The notes beneath the pieces are model-generated. The model made no database searches, was not told the DNA's origin, and worked only from the letters and a program-made list of their open reading frames with translations. Positions 17,257-26,701 of a DNA stretch of 64,000 nt are shown piece by piece. Position 1 is the first letter of the stretch; the number at the start of each line of letters is the position of its first letter. Source of the DNA: Gammaproteobacteria bacterium (GTDB lineage Bacteria > Pseudomonadota > Gammaproteobacteria > Pseudomonadales > Azotimanducaceae); the NCBI GenBank assembly GCA_009839505.1, contig VXPO01000093.1:1-64000 (forward strand). Direction: 5' to 3'. The translations under genes and the position numbers were made by a program.

Positions 17257-18636
17257 CTACACCGAAAACGAATACACGGTTGCCTTTTCGAACGCGAACT
17301 GAAGCCGTGTCCGGCTGTTGACGACGTCCAGCGCGCTGTCGTCGAGCCACCGTACGTCTGCATCGGACACCGAACCTGCCAGTGGCTGGCTCTCGGCCAT
17401 CACCTGCCTGTTGTCGCCCAGGACCCGCACGACGAGTCTGCCGCCGTCGGCAATGTCCGCGGAGACTCGGAGCCCAGCCGTGCCGTCAAACACGGGCGTT
17501 GTTGTCACCGTCGCAGGCTCGGCCACGTCTCGCGCTTTGTAGCCGGCGAAACCATCGGGGCGCAGCGTTGCCAGACAGAAAAAACCGTTTCGCCAACTAG
17601 TATGAAGTCCATCGCTTCCGCCGTAGTACAAACGGATTTCGTCCTCGAGGAAGACGGGACAGGCCGCAGCGTACACACAACCCCAGTCGTAGCTGCCCTG
17701 GTCGCCACCATTTGGGATGAACGGGGTTCCGGGAAGCACGCGGTGCCACTCTTCCGTATCCGGACTCCACGTTAGCTCCACCCAGACACGATCAGCATCC
17801 TGGTCGTGAATCGATAGGAGCCCGACATAGATGCCGCCATGGAAAAAGACAGGCATCGCGTAGGCCTGATGGTTTTCGTCCAATCCCTCCAATGCAACGT
17901 CGGTCTTTTCCCAATCTACGAAATCAACGCTCGATGTTCGTGCAACCTGACGCCTGTATGGATTGCGACGCCATTGACGGGTCATGCCAACGTACTTTCC
18001 GAGAGTGGGGGCCCAGAACGCGTTGTTGTGGGTGTCTCCCGCGCTGTTCGCTTCAGGGCAGGCGATGGCCGATTCCCAATGGATACCATCCGCGGAAAAC
18101 GCCACGGAGAGAATCTCGGACTTGAGAAACGCCTTGTAGCGTCGAGCCGGATCCGGGTCGCGTCGGTCTTTGACGATCCCCGCGCCGTGAGGTCCCGCCT
18201 GAAGTGCCCTGGTGTTCCCACCGCCTCGCCATAGAATGTTGTTGGCCTTGCTTCCCCCGTACTCAACAAGGCCCAGCTCGGGTTTGATCCAGGTCAATCC
18301 GTCCTTGGAAGTGGCGTAGCAGATGCCCATTTCCCGGTTGTGAGGTGCTCGATACTTCACTTGCCTGCGTTGCTCAGAGGTCATCCCCTTCGATGAGTGG
18401 TCGACGATGAATGGGCTGTACCAGCACTTGTACAGTTGCTCCTCGTCGTCGTAGATGACGTTGGCGTAGAGATTGTCGAAGCGCGTCTCCCATGGCCGAT
18501 CCTCACCGAATAGAGGATTGCCACGCTGCTTCCTGACGGCTCCCAACGTAAGTTCCGCGTTCTGCGGGTCTTCCACGATGCGAGCATCGAGAAGTAGATA
18601 TCGCCCGCGGGCCAACTGTTTAGATTCGTCGTGCAT
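17257..18636 (-). CDS. glycoside hydrolase-like five-bladed propeller protein
   Basis: The 459-residue protein lacks a signal peptide. Repeating blade motifs such as MGICYATSKDGLTWIKPEL, LSVAFSADGIHWES and LTWSPDTEEWHRV match GH32/GH43-like propeller domains, and the last ~100 residues form a beta-sandwich. Catalytic carboxylates cannot be assigned confidently. Neighbouring sulfatases and the aldo/keto reductase suggest carbohydrate metabolism (inference). Confidence 0.72.
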   Translation of the reverse strand: MHDESKQLARGRYLLLDARIVEDPQNAELTLGAVRKQRGNPLFGEDRPWETRFDNLYANVIYDDEEQLYKCWYSPFIVDHSSKGMTSEQRRQVKYRAPHNREMGICYATSKDGLTWIKPELGLVEYGGSKANNILWRGGGNTRALQAGPHGAGIVKDRRDPDPARRYKAFLKSEILSVAFSADGIHWESAIACPEANSAGDTHNNAFWAPTLGKYVGMTRQWRRNPYRRQVARTSSVDFVDWEKTDVALEGLDENHQAYAMPVFFHGGIYVGLLSIHDQDADRVWVELTWSPDTEEWHRVLPGTPFIPNGGDQGSYDWGCVYAAACPVFLEDEIRLYYGGSDGLHTSWRNGFFCLATLRPDGFAGYKARDVAEPATVTTTPVFDGTAGLRVSADIADGGRLVVRVLGDNRQVMAESQPLAGSVSDADVRWLDDSALDVVNSRTRLQFAFEKATVYSFSV

Positions 18637-18706
18637 CGACTTTGTCCAGGCTAGACTAGGGAAGCTCTGAACAAGCGATTATGAGCCCCCAGAACCATGG
18701 ACGTAG

Positions 18707-18726
18707 GGGCGACCCTTGTGGTCGCC
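18707..18726. repeat. REP-like palindrome, copy 3
   Basis: This copy matches the 127-147 element except for the last base, in the intergenic region between the propeller gene and the exported sulfatase. Confidence 0.65.
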
Positions 18727-18773
18727 GAAGAGTCGACCCACAATGCAGCGCGACTACGGGGCGATGGAAGTCC

Positions 18774-20243
18774 GTGAACGTGCCAAGGAACCTGGACCGA
18801 TGGGTCTGCATGCTCGTTCTGCCCCTGTGTGCATTGTCAAACGCCGGTGTCGCCCTGGCAAAGGAACCCTCGGCACGGCCGAACGTCCTGTTCATCGCGG
18901 TCGATGATCTGAATCACTGGGTGGGCCATCTCGATACGCACCCCGGCACCTTGACGCCGAACATCGACCGTCTTGCCAGCCGGGGCGTGACGTTTGGTCG
19001 CGCCTATGCGGCGGCGCCGCTGTGCAACCCTTCACGGGTCAGCGTGCTCACGGGCGTCATGCCGGCCCGCTCGGGGGTCTACGGCAACTTCGAGGATCTT
19101 CGTCAGCAGTTGCCGGATGTGGTCACCCTACCGCAGTACTTTCGCCAGCATGGGTACATCGTCAAGGGAGGCGGCAAGATATTCCACAGAGGGCCAGGGG
19201 GAGACGAGGACGCTTGGGACGAGTATTTCCAGCACGAGAAATCGAAGGCCCCTACAGACAAGGCACGTAGCGAACAGGTAGGCATGTGGAATCCGTGGGG
19301 TCCTTCGACCTTGGACGACCGGGCCATGAGCGATGCGAGGATTGCCGAGGACATCATCGCCGAGCTCGAAGCTCGACACGACAAGCCGTTTTTCCTCGCG
19401 TATGGCACGTCGAAGCCGCATTTGCCCTGGAATGTTCCCCGGCAATACTTCGAGATGCACCCCCGCGAATCGGTGGTCGTGCCGACAGTGGCGGAAAACG
19501 ATCTCGATGACATACCACCGTTCGGTCGCCGGCTTGCCGCCGAGGTGTTGGACGTTTCGAACAACGCCGACAAGGCAACCCCGGGCGGCGACCATGCCAA
19601 CGTAGTCCAGTACAACCAGTGGCAGGCGGCGGTACAGGGCTATCTTGCCAGCATCACTTTCGCCGATGCGCAGGTTGGCAGGGTCCTTGATGCACTCGGC
19701 GCTTCACCCCATGCCGACGACACGATCGTCGTGCTCTGGGGCGACCACGGTTACCATCTCGGACAGAAGGAGCACTGGCGCAAGCACACGCTCTGGGAGG
19801 AGGGGCTTCGAACAACCCTGGTAATCTCGGCTCCCGGATTCGCCAAGGCCGGTGTTCGCAGCGATCGTGTTGTCAGTTTGATTGACCTGTACCCCACACT
19901 GATCGAGCTGGCGGGTCTCGATCCGCGGCCCGGGATGGATGGGCGATCCATCGCACCGTTGCTGCGGCAGCCGGATCTACCGTGGCCGCGACCGGCGGTC
20001 AGCACCTACGGGTTTAGGAATCACTCGATACGTACGGAACGCTGGCGATACATCCGCTATCACGACGGGACGGAAGAACTCTACGATCATGACGTGGATC
20101 CCAACGAATGGACCAATCTTGCCGTGCCGCCCGTAGCCGCCACGCACCGCAAGGCGATCGAGCTACTCGCCAGGCACCTCCCCGAAGTCAATGTCCCCGC
20201 CCCGGCTACGCCGGTGCTCGATCCCAAACGGCCGGGGAAGTAG
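18774..20243 (+). CDS. exported sulfatase (iduronate-2-sulfatase-like)
   Basis: The 489-residue product from GTG 18774 has a Sec signal peptide (core WVCMLVLPLCALSNAG, end ALA-KE). NVLFIAVDDLNHW carries metal-binding Asp residues, C84-N-P-S-R88 is the formylglycine site, and WGDHGYHLGQKEHW the second metal cluster and Lys. This pattern matches iduronate-2-sulfatase-type enzymes that act on sulfated polysaccharides outside the cytoplasm. The longer reading from 18681 is rejected because it starts inside the palindromic-repeat region. A second sulfatase follows 38 bases after the stop. Confidence 0.9.
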   Translation: MNVPRNLDRWVCMLVLPLCALSNAGVALAKEPSARPNVLFIAVDDLNHWVGHLDTHPGTLTPNIDRLASRGVTFGRAYAAAPLCNPSRVSVLTGVMPARSGVYGNFEDLRQQLPDVVTLPQYFRQHGYIVKGGGKIFHRGPGGDEDAWDEYFQHEKSKAPTDKARSEQVGMWNPWGPSTLDDRAMSDARIAEDIIAELEARHDKPFFLAYGTSKPHLPWNVPRQYFEMHPRESVVVPTVAENDLDDIPPFGRRLAAEVLDVSNNADKATPGGDHANVVQYNQWQAAVQGYLASITFADAQVGRVLDALGASPHADDTIVVLWGDHGYHLGQKEHWRKHTLWEEGLRTTLVISAPGFAKAGVRSDRVVSLIDLYPTLIELAGLDPRPGMDGRSIAPLLRQPDLPWPRPAVSTYGFRNHSIRTERWRYIRYHDGTEELYDHDVDPNEWTNLAVPPVAATHRKAIELLARHLPEVNVPAPATPVLDPKRPGK

Positions 20244-20281
20244 CTCCAACATCCGAACCCTTTAGCCACAGGAGCCTAATC

Positions 20282-21709
20282 GTGCGAGTTCTTTCGAGAT
20301 TGATGCTGGTGTTTGCGTGTGCAGCACACGCCTACGGCACCAATGCGACGCCGGCGAACGTCGTCCTCATTGTTGTCGACGACCTCGGCTACTGCGACAG
20401 CGAGCTCTACGGCTGCGACACCGTCCCGACGCCGAACATCAAGCGCTTGGCGGACGAGGGTGTGCGGTTCACCGCCGGCTACGTGTCGAGTCCCGTCTGT
20501 TCGCCTTCCCGTGCAGGAATTCTCACCGGTCGCTACCAGCAGCGTTTTGGGCACGAGTTCCTTCCCAGGGCCGCGCCGGAAGCCGGCGATGGCCTACCGG
20601 TCGGAGAGACAACCCTGGCAGATGCCATGAAAGACGCCGGCTATGTCACGGGCATGGTGGGCAAGTGGCATTTGGGTGCGCAGGAGAAGTTCCACCCGGT
20701 CAATCGGGGGTTCGACGAGTTCTTCGGCATGGTCACCTGGGGCGCCGACTATCTCGACCCGACGCGAGAGGACGCCCGGATCATACGTCGTGCAGGGGAG
20801 CCGGTGAACGAATTGGAACGGTCGTCAGAATCCGCATGGAAAGGCCGGGGCAACGACACTCTGATGCGGGGAACGACCCCGGTCGAGGAAGATGACTACC
20901 TGACCGATGCTTTCACGCGCGAAGCGGTCGCGTTCATCGAGAGGCACAGGGAACGACCGTTCTTTCTCTACCTGCCGTACACCGCCGTCCACGGCCCACT
21001 TCAGGTCACGCAGAAGTACTACGACCGATTCCCCCGCATCGAAAGGGAAGACCGCCGAATCTATGCTGCGATGACATCGGCCTTGGACGACGGGATCGGC
21101 GTTGTCCTTGATGCGCTGGAAGAGAGTGGAGTCGAGGAGAACACCCTGGTCGTTTTCCTAAGCGACAACGGTGGAGGGGTCTCCGACGTTGTCAGCAACG
21201 ATCCGCTTCGACTGGGCAAGCAAACGATGTTCGAGGGCGGTGTCCGCGTTCCCTTCGCCATGAAGTGGCCTGCACGAATCCCGAAAGGCCTAACCTACGA
21301 GCACGCCGTCAGCGCGCTGGACATCTTCCCGACCGCTGTCGCTGCCGCTGACGGCACGCTGCCGACAGACGTAGCCTTCGATGGCGTTGAGCTACTCCCG
21401 TATCTCGACGGTTCGACCGGTGAAAAGCCGCATGACAAACTGTTCTGGCGGGCCGGTCACATCTGGGCGGCAAGAGAGGGGGATTGGAAACTGATCTACG
21501 CCGCGGACCGTTACTGGCTCTACGATCTATCGAAGGACATCGGTGAAACCACCAACCTGGCTGACAAGCGCCCGGATGTCGTGAAGAGGATCACGGCAAG
21601 CTACGAACAGTGGAACGGTGGGAACATCGAACCGCTTTGGCCCACCTTCGGTGCCAAGACAATGCCAGCGTACTCAGTGGATGGTGTCGACGTGCGGTGG
21701 ACGTTCTAG
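20282..21709 (+). CDS. exported sulfatase (arylsulfatase A-like)
   Basis: The 475-residue product from GTG 20282 (AGGAG at 20270-20274) begins with a short signal peptide ending about AHAYG. It has NVVLIVVDDLGYCD, formylglycine site C73-S-P-S-R77 with AGILTGRY, KWHLG, and LSDNGGG for metal binding, all typical of arylsulfatase A-like sulfatases. It forms a probable operon with the preceding sulfatase, suggesting stepwise desulfation of one sulfated glycan (inference). The stop overlaps the convergent PhoX-like gene by 4 bases. Confidence 0.9.
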   Translation: MRVLSRLMLVFACAAHAYGTNATPANVVLIVVDDLGYCDSELYGCDTVPTPNIKRLADEGVRFTAGYVSSPVCSPSRAGILTGRYQQRFGHEFLPRAAPEAGDGLPVGETTLADAMKDAGYVTGMVGKWHLGAQEKFHPVNRGFDEFFGMVTWGADYLDPTREDARIIRRAGEPVNELERSSESAWKGRGNDTLMRGTTPVEEDDYLTDAFTREAVAFIERHRERPFFLYLPYTAVHGPLQVTQKYYDRFPRIEREDRRIYAAMTSALDDGIGVVLDALEESGVEENTLVVFLSDNGGGVSDVVSNDPLRLGKQTMFEGGVRVPFAMKWPARIPKGLTYEHAVSALDIFPTAVAAADGTLPTDVAFDGVELLPYLDGSTGEKPHDKLFWRAGHIWAAREGDWKLIYAADRYWLYDLSKDIGETTNLADKRPDVVKRITASYEQWNGGNIEPLWPTFGAKTMPAYSVDGVDVRWTF

Positions 21710-23196
21710 GATGATGTGTGTCGACCCGACGCCATGTCCTCCCACGGCCCCGTGATCGCAAACGTGATGCCCGGGGTTTGGATGTTGACGAAAAGGGTCT
21801 TGCCGTCGGGCGAGAAAGTGGCGCCCGCCCATTCCGATTGGCGATAGTCTCCGGGTTCGATCGCCGGCCTGTCCGGGATGGGTTCCTCGATCACGATGTT
21901 GTTTTCCCCGACCTCGATCGAGCGGCCGTGTCTGTCGAGGGCGTGGAGCCGCGCTCCGCGGATGACTTCGCCGGACGCGCCAACCAGGCCCCCGCCGTCT
22001 TCGCACGCGAGGACGAGGCCGTTGTCGTGCACGGTGATGTTGTCCGGCGCGTCGACGACGGCTTCGTCCGGTGAGACATAGAAAGCGGTGAGCAGCGACT
22101 CCGCGGGTTCGTAGACCCACACAGCACCGGCGCCCGCGGCACCAGCCGCCGTGTCCACCCAGAAAATCGAGTCGCCGTGGTACCAGGCGCCTTCGCCGCG
22201 GGCGAAGCGTGCGCCGCCAGCGGCTTCGCCCTGGAGGTAGGGCCCCGACTTGCCGAAGCTGACGACGTTGCCCCCGAACGCTTCCGGTGCGAAGCCTTCG
22301 GGATCGCGGTCGGGTTCGGCGATGGGCACCCAATCCACCGCATGCGTGTCGCCGGTCGAGGGGGCGCGCAGGTCGGCGTTCGGCGTGCCCCGGACACGCA
22401 ACATCTCGAGAGTGCCGCCTTCTTCCAGCGCACCGTGTTTGGCTTGCCGGTTGTGCGGCAGGAAGCGGTAGAAGCCGGAGTTCGGGCCGTTGTCCTCGGT
22501 CAGATAGACGATGCCCGTCTTCGGGTCGAGGGCTGTCGCTTCGTGTCGGAACAGACCCATGTCGACAATGGGCCGAGCACTCGCACGACCCTCGGCGGGA
22601 ACCTCAAACACATAGCCGTGATCCTTTGCACCGATCCGGCTGGCGCGCAGCACGATCTCCTCGCAGGTCAACCACGATCCCCAGGTCGTGGGACCCCCCG
22701 CGCAGTTCATGGCGGTCCCGGCAAGCAGCGGCAGGGTCACTGGTGGACGACTCCCAGAGCTCCCAGAGCTCCCGGAGTAGGCAACCCCGGTTACGCCGCC
22801 CCCGAAACCGGGAAAACCCTCCGGGGCCTCCTCCGTTCCGGGTGGAATCTCGAAGTCGTCGTAGGTTGGGACGCCTTGCCCTCCGAACCGCGCCCTGATG
22901 ATCTCCTCGTGGTTGCGGAGTAGCATCAGGCCGTCACCGGCGGTCGGGAGGGCGGCCATGCCATCGTGCCTCGCCGGCGTCGGTGCGCCACCTGCCATGG
23001 CATCACCCGTCCAGGAAAATGATCGGTAGGTGAAACCCTCGGGTAGCTTGAGAAGGCGCAGACCCGTGGTGGAGTCCGCGACGGGTGTCAGCGTGTTCGG
23101 TACTGCCGATTCCCGGGCCCAGAGTCGACCGAAGGATGACGCGACGACGACGGCGGTGCCCGTCCTAAGTACTGATCTTCGACTAATACCACCCAC
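21706..23196 (-). CDS. PhoX-like (DUF839) Tat-exported protein
   Basis: From GTG 23196 the 496-residue protein begins with a twin-arginine signal (ISRRSVLRTGTAVVVASS). The body shows PhoX/DUF839 features: MLLRNHEE, TWGSWLTCEE, HEATALDPKTGIVYLTEDNG and GATFSPDGKTLFVNIQTPG. PhoX proteins are Ca/Fe-dependent periplasmic phosphatases; activity of this member is not proven. An upstream GTG at 23274 would add 26 residues, but the Tat motif favours the shorter form. A Gly-Ser stretch (SGSSGSSGS) near residue 140 is low complexity. Confidence 0.85.
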   Translation of the reverse strand: MGGISRRSVLRTGTAVVVASSFGRLWARESAVPNTLTPVADSTTGLRLLKLPEGFTYRSFSWTGDAMAGGAPTPARHDGMAALPTAGDGLMLLRNHEEIIRARFGGQGVPTYDDFEIPPGTEEAPEGFPGFGGGVTGVAYSGSSGSSGSRPPVTLPLLAGTAMNCAGGPTTWGSWLTCEEIVLRASRIGAKDHGYVFEVPAEGRASARPIVDMGLFRHEATALDPKTGIVYLTEDNGPNSGFYRFLPHNRQAKHGALEEGGTLEMLRVRGTPNADLRAPSTGDTHAVDWVPIAEPDRDPEGFAPEAFGGNVVSFGKSGPYLQGEAAGGARFARGEGAWYHGDSIFWVDTAAGAAGAGAVWVYEPAESLLTAFYVSPDEAVVDAPDNITVHDNGLVLACEDGGGLVGASGEVIRGARLHALDRHGRSIEVGENNIVIEEPIPDRPAIEPGDYRQSEWAGATFSPDGKTLFVNIQTPGITFAITGPWEDMASGRHTSS

Positions 23197-23273
23197 TTGC
23201 AGACCCCCGCATGTAACAGACGCGAGTGAGAGCGTAAGCGACCGGGCGCGGTTGGTAAATGGGGGACACGACA

Positions 23274-25214
23274 CTAAGGCGCGTCAGCGAGGCGGAACGC
23301 GACCACGTAGTCGCCTCGGCCTTCACCTGCGGTGAGATCTCCGCCCGCTGTCACCACGACATAGTCCATACCACCATGCCGGTAGCCCATGGGGGTTGCA
23401 TGCGCTCCAGCGGGCAGGGCACCGGACCATAGCTCGTTGCCCGCACCGCCGTCATAGGCCCGCAGCGTTGATGATGTAGCTAGGAACACCACGCCGCCCC
23501 CGGTGACCATCGGACCGCCACTTCTGAACATGCCCACGGGACGTTCCCACAGAACCTCGCCGCCGTCCAAGTCAACCGCCACGAGCGTCGCCCAAGGGCC
23601 TTCGAGGCATGGCAGACCGTTGTGAGTCAGCTCCGTGCGCGCCATCCCGTAGGGCGTGCCGGACTGCGAGGTGTGTTGCGCCGATTTCCCGTTCAACGTG
23701 CCTTTACGGCTGGCTGCGCGGTACTGATCGCGTGGGATCAGCTTGACGATGGTGGGCAAACGGGCCATGGCCAGGTAGCCGATGCGCGATCCGCGGTCGT
23801 AGGCCATCGAACCCCAGTTGGTGCCGCCGGGGTTGCCCGGATAGAGCATCGTGCCTTCGAGGCTCGGCGGCGTGAAAATACCCTCGTAGCGCACCCCTTC
23901 CATGAGTCTCCGACATACTGCTCGATGTTCCTCCGCAAGGCCCCAGAACCGAAGCGGGCGCGCGTCGGTGTCGTGCAATTGAAGCTTCGGGAACGGTTGC
24001 GTCCGGGCCGCTTCCTCCCCGGGGACATCGCTCTGCGGTACAACCCGCTCCTCCACCGGGTGAAGCGGCTTGCCGCTCGCGCGGTCCAGCACGAAGACGA
24101 AACCCGTCTTGGTTGCCTGGGCGAGGGCAGAACGTTTCGTACCGTCCGCGGCCGTATGTTCGAACAGAAGCGGCTGGGAGGCGATGTCGTAGTCCCACAG
24201 GTCGTGCCGGACCGTCTGGTAGCCCCACACGAACTCGCCAGTCGATCCACGCAGGGCAACCACCGAGTTTGCGAAGGCGTTGTGCCCTAGACGTTTGCCG
24301 CCGTAGAAATCCGGCGAAGGCGACGTCGTGGGAAGGAAAACCAGGTCCCGCCCGGGGTCGGCCGCCATGACGCTCCACACGTTGGCGCCGCCGGTACGGT
24401 TGTCCTCGACCTTCGCCCAGCTGTCGGCGCCCGGATGATCGCCCGAGCGGGGCACGGGATCCCACGCCCAAACGAGAGAGCCGTCGCGCACGTTGTAGGC
24501 CCGGACAACGCCGGAAGCGAGCTCCGCCGCGCCGTTGTCGCCGACGGCGGAACCCACGACGACGAGGTCTCCCACCACCGTGGTTGGCGACGTCACGGAA
24601 TAGTCGCGCTTGTCGTACCGCGGGATGCCGGCCGACAGATCGACTACGCCGCGCTTGCCAAAGTCGGCGCATGGAACGCCTGTGTCGGCATCGAGTGCAA
24701 TGAGCCGGGCATCGAGGGTTCCTAGGAAAACCCGTGTGCGGCAGAGTCCTTGGTCGGTAGTTGCATCCCGCCAGGCCGATACGCCGCGGGATGTATACGA
24801 CTCGCTATACGAGTCTGGACGGTCAACCTGCGGGTCGAACGCCCAGATCTCCCTACCCGTGGCCGCATCCAATGCAAACACGCGGTTGAAACCCGTGGAC
24901 GCGATCAGCTTGCCCCCAACGATGATCGGCGTAGCCTGGAACTTCGATGATTTGCCGTCGCCGGTTCGGTAGACCCACGCGCGAGTGAGACGACCGACGC
25001 TCTCCGGCGTGATTGCAGAAGGGGCGGCGTAGCGGTCGCCCGCAAGGGAGCCGCCGTAGTGGGGCCAGCCATCGGAGGCTTCGGCCGAGAAGCCGTTTCC
25101 CGCACCGAGCACTGCTGCCAATGCGGTCGAGGCAACGAGCCGCTTCGACCATTCAATACGTGGAAATCGCAAAACCGAAAACTCCTCAGGCCGGCTGTTC
25201 ACAGTGGCAATCAT
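23274..25214 (-). CDS. PQQ-dependent dehydrogenase (membrane/periplasmic glucose-dehydrogenase type)
   Basis: The 646-residue protein has a signal-like N-terminus (RLVASTALAAVLGAG, end FSAEA). Its eight-bladed propeller repeats include DWPHYGG-type start (GWPHYGG), SVTSPTTVVGDLVVVGSA, NVWSVMAADPGRDLVFLPTT, WDYDIASQPLLFEH and GGTNWGSMAYD, matching quinoprotein glucose dehydrogenases. It should oxidise a sugar or alcohol in the periplasm, passing electrons to quinone. There is no heme motif. The ATG overlaps the stop of a 40-residue membrane protein by 4 bases. Confidence 0.92.
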   Translation of the reverse strand: MIATVNSRPEEFSVLRFPRIEWSKRLVASTALAAVLGAGNGFSAEASDGWPHYGGSLAGDRYAAPSAITPESVGRLTRAWVYRTGDGKSSKFQATPIIVGGKLIASTGFNRVFALDAATGREIWAFDPQVDRPDSYSESYTSRGVSAWRDATTDQGLCRTRVFLGTLDARLIALDADTGVPCADFGKRGVVDLSAGIPRYDKRDYSVTSPTTVVGDLVVVGSAVGDNGAAELASGVVRAYNVRDGSLVWAWDPVPRSGDHPGADSWAKVEDNRTGGANVWSVMAADPGRDLVFLPTTSPSPDFYGGKRLGHNAFANSVVALRGSTGEFVWGYQTVRHDLWDYDIASQPLLFEHTAADGTKRSALAQATKTGFVFVLDRASGKPLHPVEERVVPQSDVPGEEAARTQPFPKLQLHDTDARPLRFWGLAEEHRAVCRRLMEGVRYEGIFTPPSLEGTMLYPGNPGGTNWGSMAYDRGSRIGYLAMARLPTIVKLIPRDQYRAASRKGTLNGKSAQHTSQSGTPYGMARTELTHNGLPCLEGPWATLVAVDLDGGEVLWERPVGMFRSGGPMVTGGGVVFLATSSTLRAYDGGAGNELWSGALPAGAHATPMGYRHGGMDYVVVTAGGDLTAGEGRGDYVVAFRLADAP

Positions 25215-25333
25215 GAACGATGCGGCTGTCTCCAGTCGGCTTTTTCTTCTGCCCAATAGGCTCCGAGCAGACCTGCGCTGATAGCGATCAGCACACCCAG
25301 GATTGTCAGCACGCTTTTCACTTTGGATCCCAT
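25211..25333 (-). CDS. 40-residue single-pass membrane protein coupled to PQQ dehydrogenase
   Basis: The reading from ATG 25333 encodes a basic start (MGSKVKSV), one hydrophobic helix (LTILGVLIAISAGLLGAYW) and a charged tail. Its TGA overlaps the ATG of the dehydrogenase gene (TCATGA read on the minus strand), so the two are translationally coupled. A membrane anchor or electron-transfer partner role is inferred. Automated annotation may miss it because of its size. Confidence 0.65.
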   Translation of the reverse strand: MGSKVKSVLTILGVLIAISAGLLGAYWAEEKADWRQPHRS

Positions 25334-25473
25334 ATGCGTGTTGGCTCCTCGGGAAGTTGACCTTAGCGTACCAACTACGGGCCTCGTGACCTCTTCGAGC
25401 CATGCGCTTATGCTTTTTTCAAAGGGGACACCCACTTGGGGCTGTCCGGGGCCATAGACTTGGGGAGGACCGC

Positions 25474-26358
25474 ATGGCGGACTACAACACGCTCATCCTG
25501 GAGCGCCTTGGTACCGATGACCGGCTGGCGCGCATCACGCTCAACCGGCCGGAGAAGATGAACGCCCTGACGGGCGAACTGTTCACCGAACTCAACGAGT
25601 GCCTGCACGACCTAGAAGCCGACCAGGGCTGCCGGGTCATCATCATCCGCGGCGCCGGCCGCTGTTTCAGCGCGGGCTACGACCTGACGCCCGGCCGCGA
25701 GAGGCGTCCCGGTGAGCGCACCTACCAGACGGCGGATGCGAAACGCCGGACGCTGATGATGAACGTTCGGACGTCGATGCAGCAGATCACCGACGTGCAG
25801 ATGTACCTGTGGAACATGGCGAAGATCACCATCTCCCAACTGCACGGCTATGCACTTGCGGGCGGCTGCGAACTCGCCATGATGGCGGATCTCGTGGTCG
25901 CCGCGGAGGACACCCAGATCGGCCATCCGGGACTGCGTGGCCTGGGCACCGCCCGCAACGGCTGCATCTGGCCGCTCGTGCTCAGCATGCGCAAGGCCAA
26001 GGAGTACTACTACACCGGCGACAGCATGACCGGCGCGGAGGCGGCCGACGTGGAGATGATCAACTACGCGTGGCCGAAGGAGGAACTTGACGCCAACACC
26101 GTCGCTTTCGCCGAGCGGATCGCCAACGGCTCGGCGGACCACCTCGCCGTCCTGAAGCTCACCATGAACCGGTTCTACGAGAACATGGGCATCTACTCGT
26201 CGGTGCGCAGCGCGACCGAGCAGGACGCGATCGCCCAGATGACCGAATGGACCTACACCTTCGGCGAGATGGTCAGGGAAGGCGGTCTGAAGCACGCGTT
26301 CACAACCCGTGACGCGCCGTACCAAGGCAATGAAGGATTCCGGGGCAAGGATGACTGA
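25474..26358 (+). CDS. enoyl-CoA hydratase/isomerase family protein
   Basis: The 294-residue crotonase-fold protein starts at ATG 25474 after GGGGAGG. It shows ITLNRPEKMNAL, the oxyanion segment RCFSAGYDL and HGYALAGGCELAMMADL with the second oxyanion Gly. The catalytic Glu expected near IGHPGLRGLG cannot be located surely, so hydratase, isomerase or hydrolase activity is open. It stands alone. Confidence 0.9.
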   Translation: MADYNTLILERLGTDDRLARITLNRPEKMNALTGELFTELNECLHDLEADQGCRVIIIRGAGRCFSAGYDLTPGRERRPGERTYQTADAKRRTLMMNVRTSMQQITDVQMYLWNMAKITISQLHGYALAGGCELAMMADLVVAAEDTQIGHPGLRGLGTARNGCIWPLVLSMRKAKEYYYTGDSMTGAEAADVEMINYAWPKEELDANTVAFAERIANGSADHLAVLKLTMNRFYENMGIYSSVRSATEQDAIAQMTEWTYTFGEMVREGGLKHAFTTRDAPYQGNEGFRGKDD

Positions 26359-26408
26359 CCCGACGCAATGTCACCCCGAGAGAGCGCCGTCTTGCAGGTC
26401 CGCTGAAA

Positions 26409-26428
26409 ATGTAGTTACATAACTACAT
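26409..26428. promoter_or_regulatory. operator palindrome of the toxin-antitoxin pair
   Basis: A perfect inverted repeat, ATGTAGTTA-CA-TAACTACAT, lies 18 bases before the antitoxin ATG. A possible -35 (TTGCAG, 26392-26397) places the -10 within the palindrome. Type II antitoxins of this family autorepress at such sites. Confidence 0.75.
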
Positions 26429-26446
26429 CCGTTGCCTGATTCTGCC

Positions 26447-26701
26447 ATGACCGCCACGACCGTAACGAGCCGCGAACTCAATCAGGACGTCGGCCGCGCG
26501 AAGAGGGCCGCGAAGTCCGGCCCGGTGTTCATTACCGACCGCGGCAAGCCCGCGCATGTTCTGCTCAGCATCGAGGAATACCGGCGGTTGACGGGAACGG
26601 GGCGCAGTCTGGTTGACGCATTGTCGATGCCGGGCCTGGCGGACATCGACTTCGAACCGGCGCGCCTGAAGATCGGAGTCACTTCGCCCGACCTATCCTG
26701 A
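26447..26701 (+). CDS. Phd/YefM family antitoxin
   Basis: The 84-residue protein begins with the family N-terminal domain: TSRELNQDVGRAKRAAKSGP, VFITDRGKPAHVLLSIEEYRRL. The N-terminal half binds DNA as a dimer, and the C-terminal tail should neutralise the toxin. The ATG at 26447 is preferred over TTG 26432. The stop overlaps the toxin ATG by one base. A perfect palindrome upstream marks autoregulation. Confidence 0.92.
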   Translation: MTATTVTSRELNQDVGRAKRAAKSGPVFITDRGKPAHVLLSIEEYRRLTGTGRSLVDALSMPGLADIDFEPARLKIGVTSPDLS

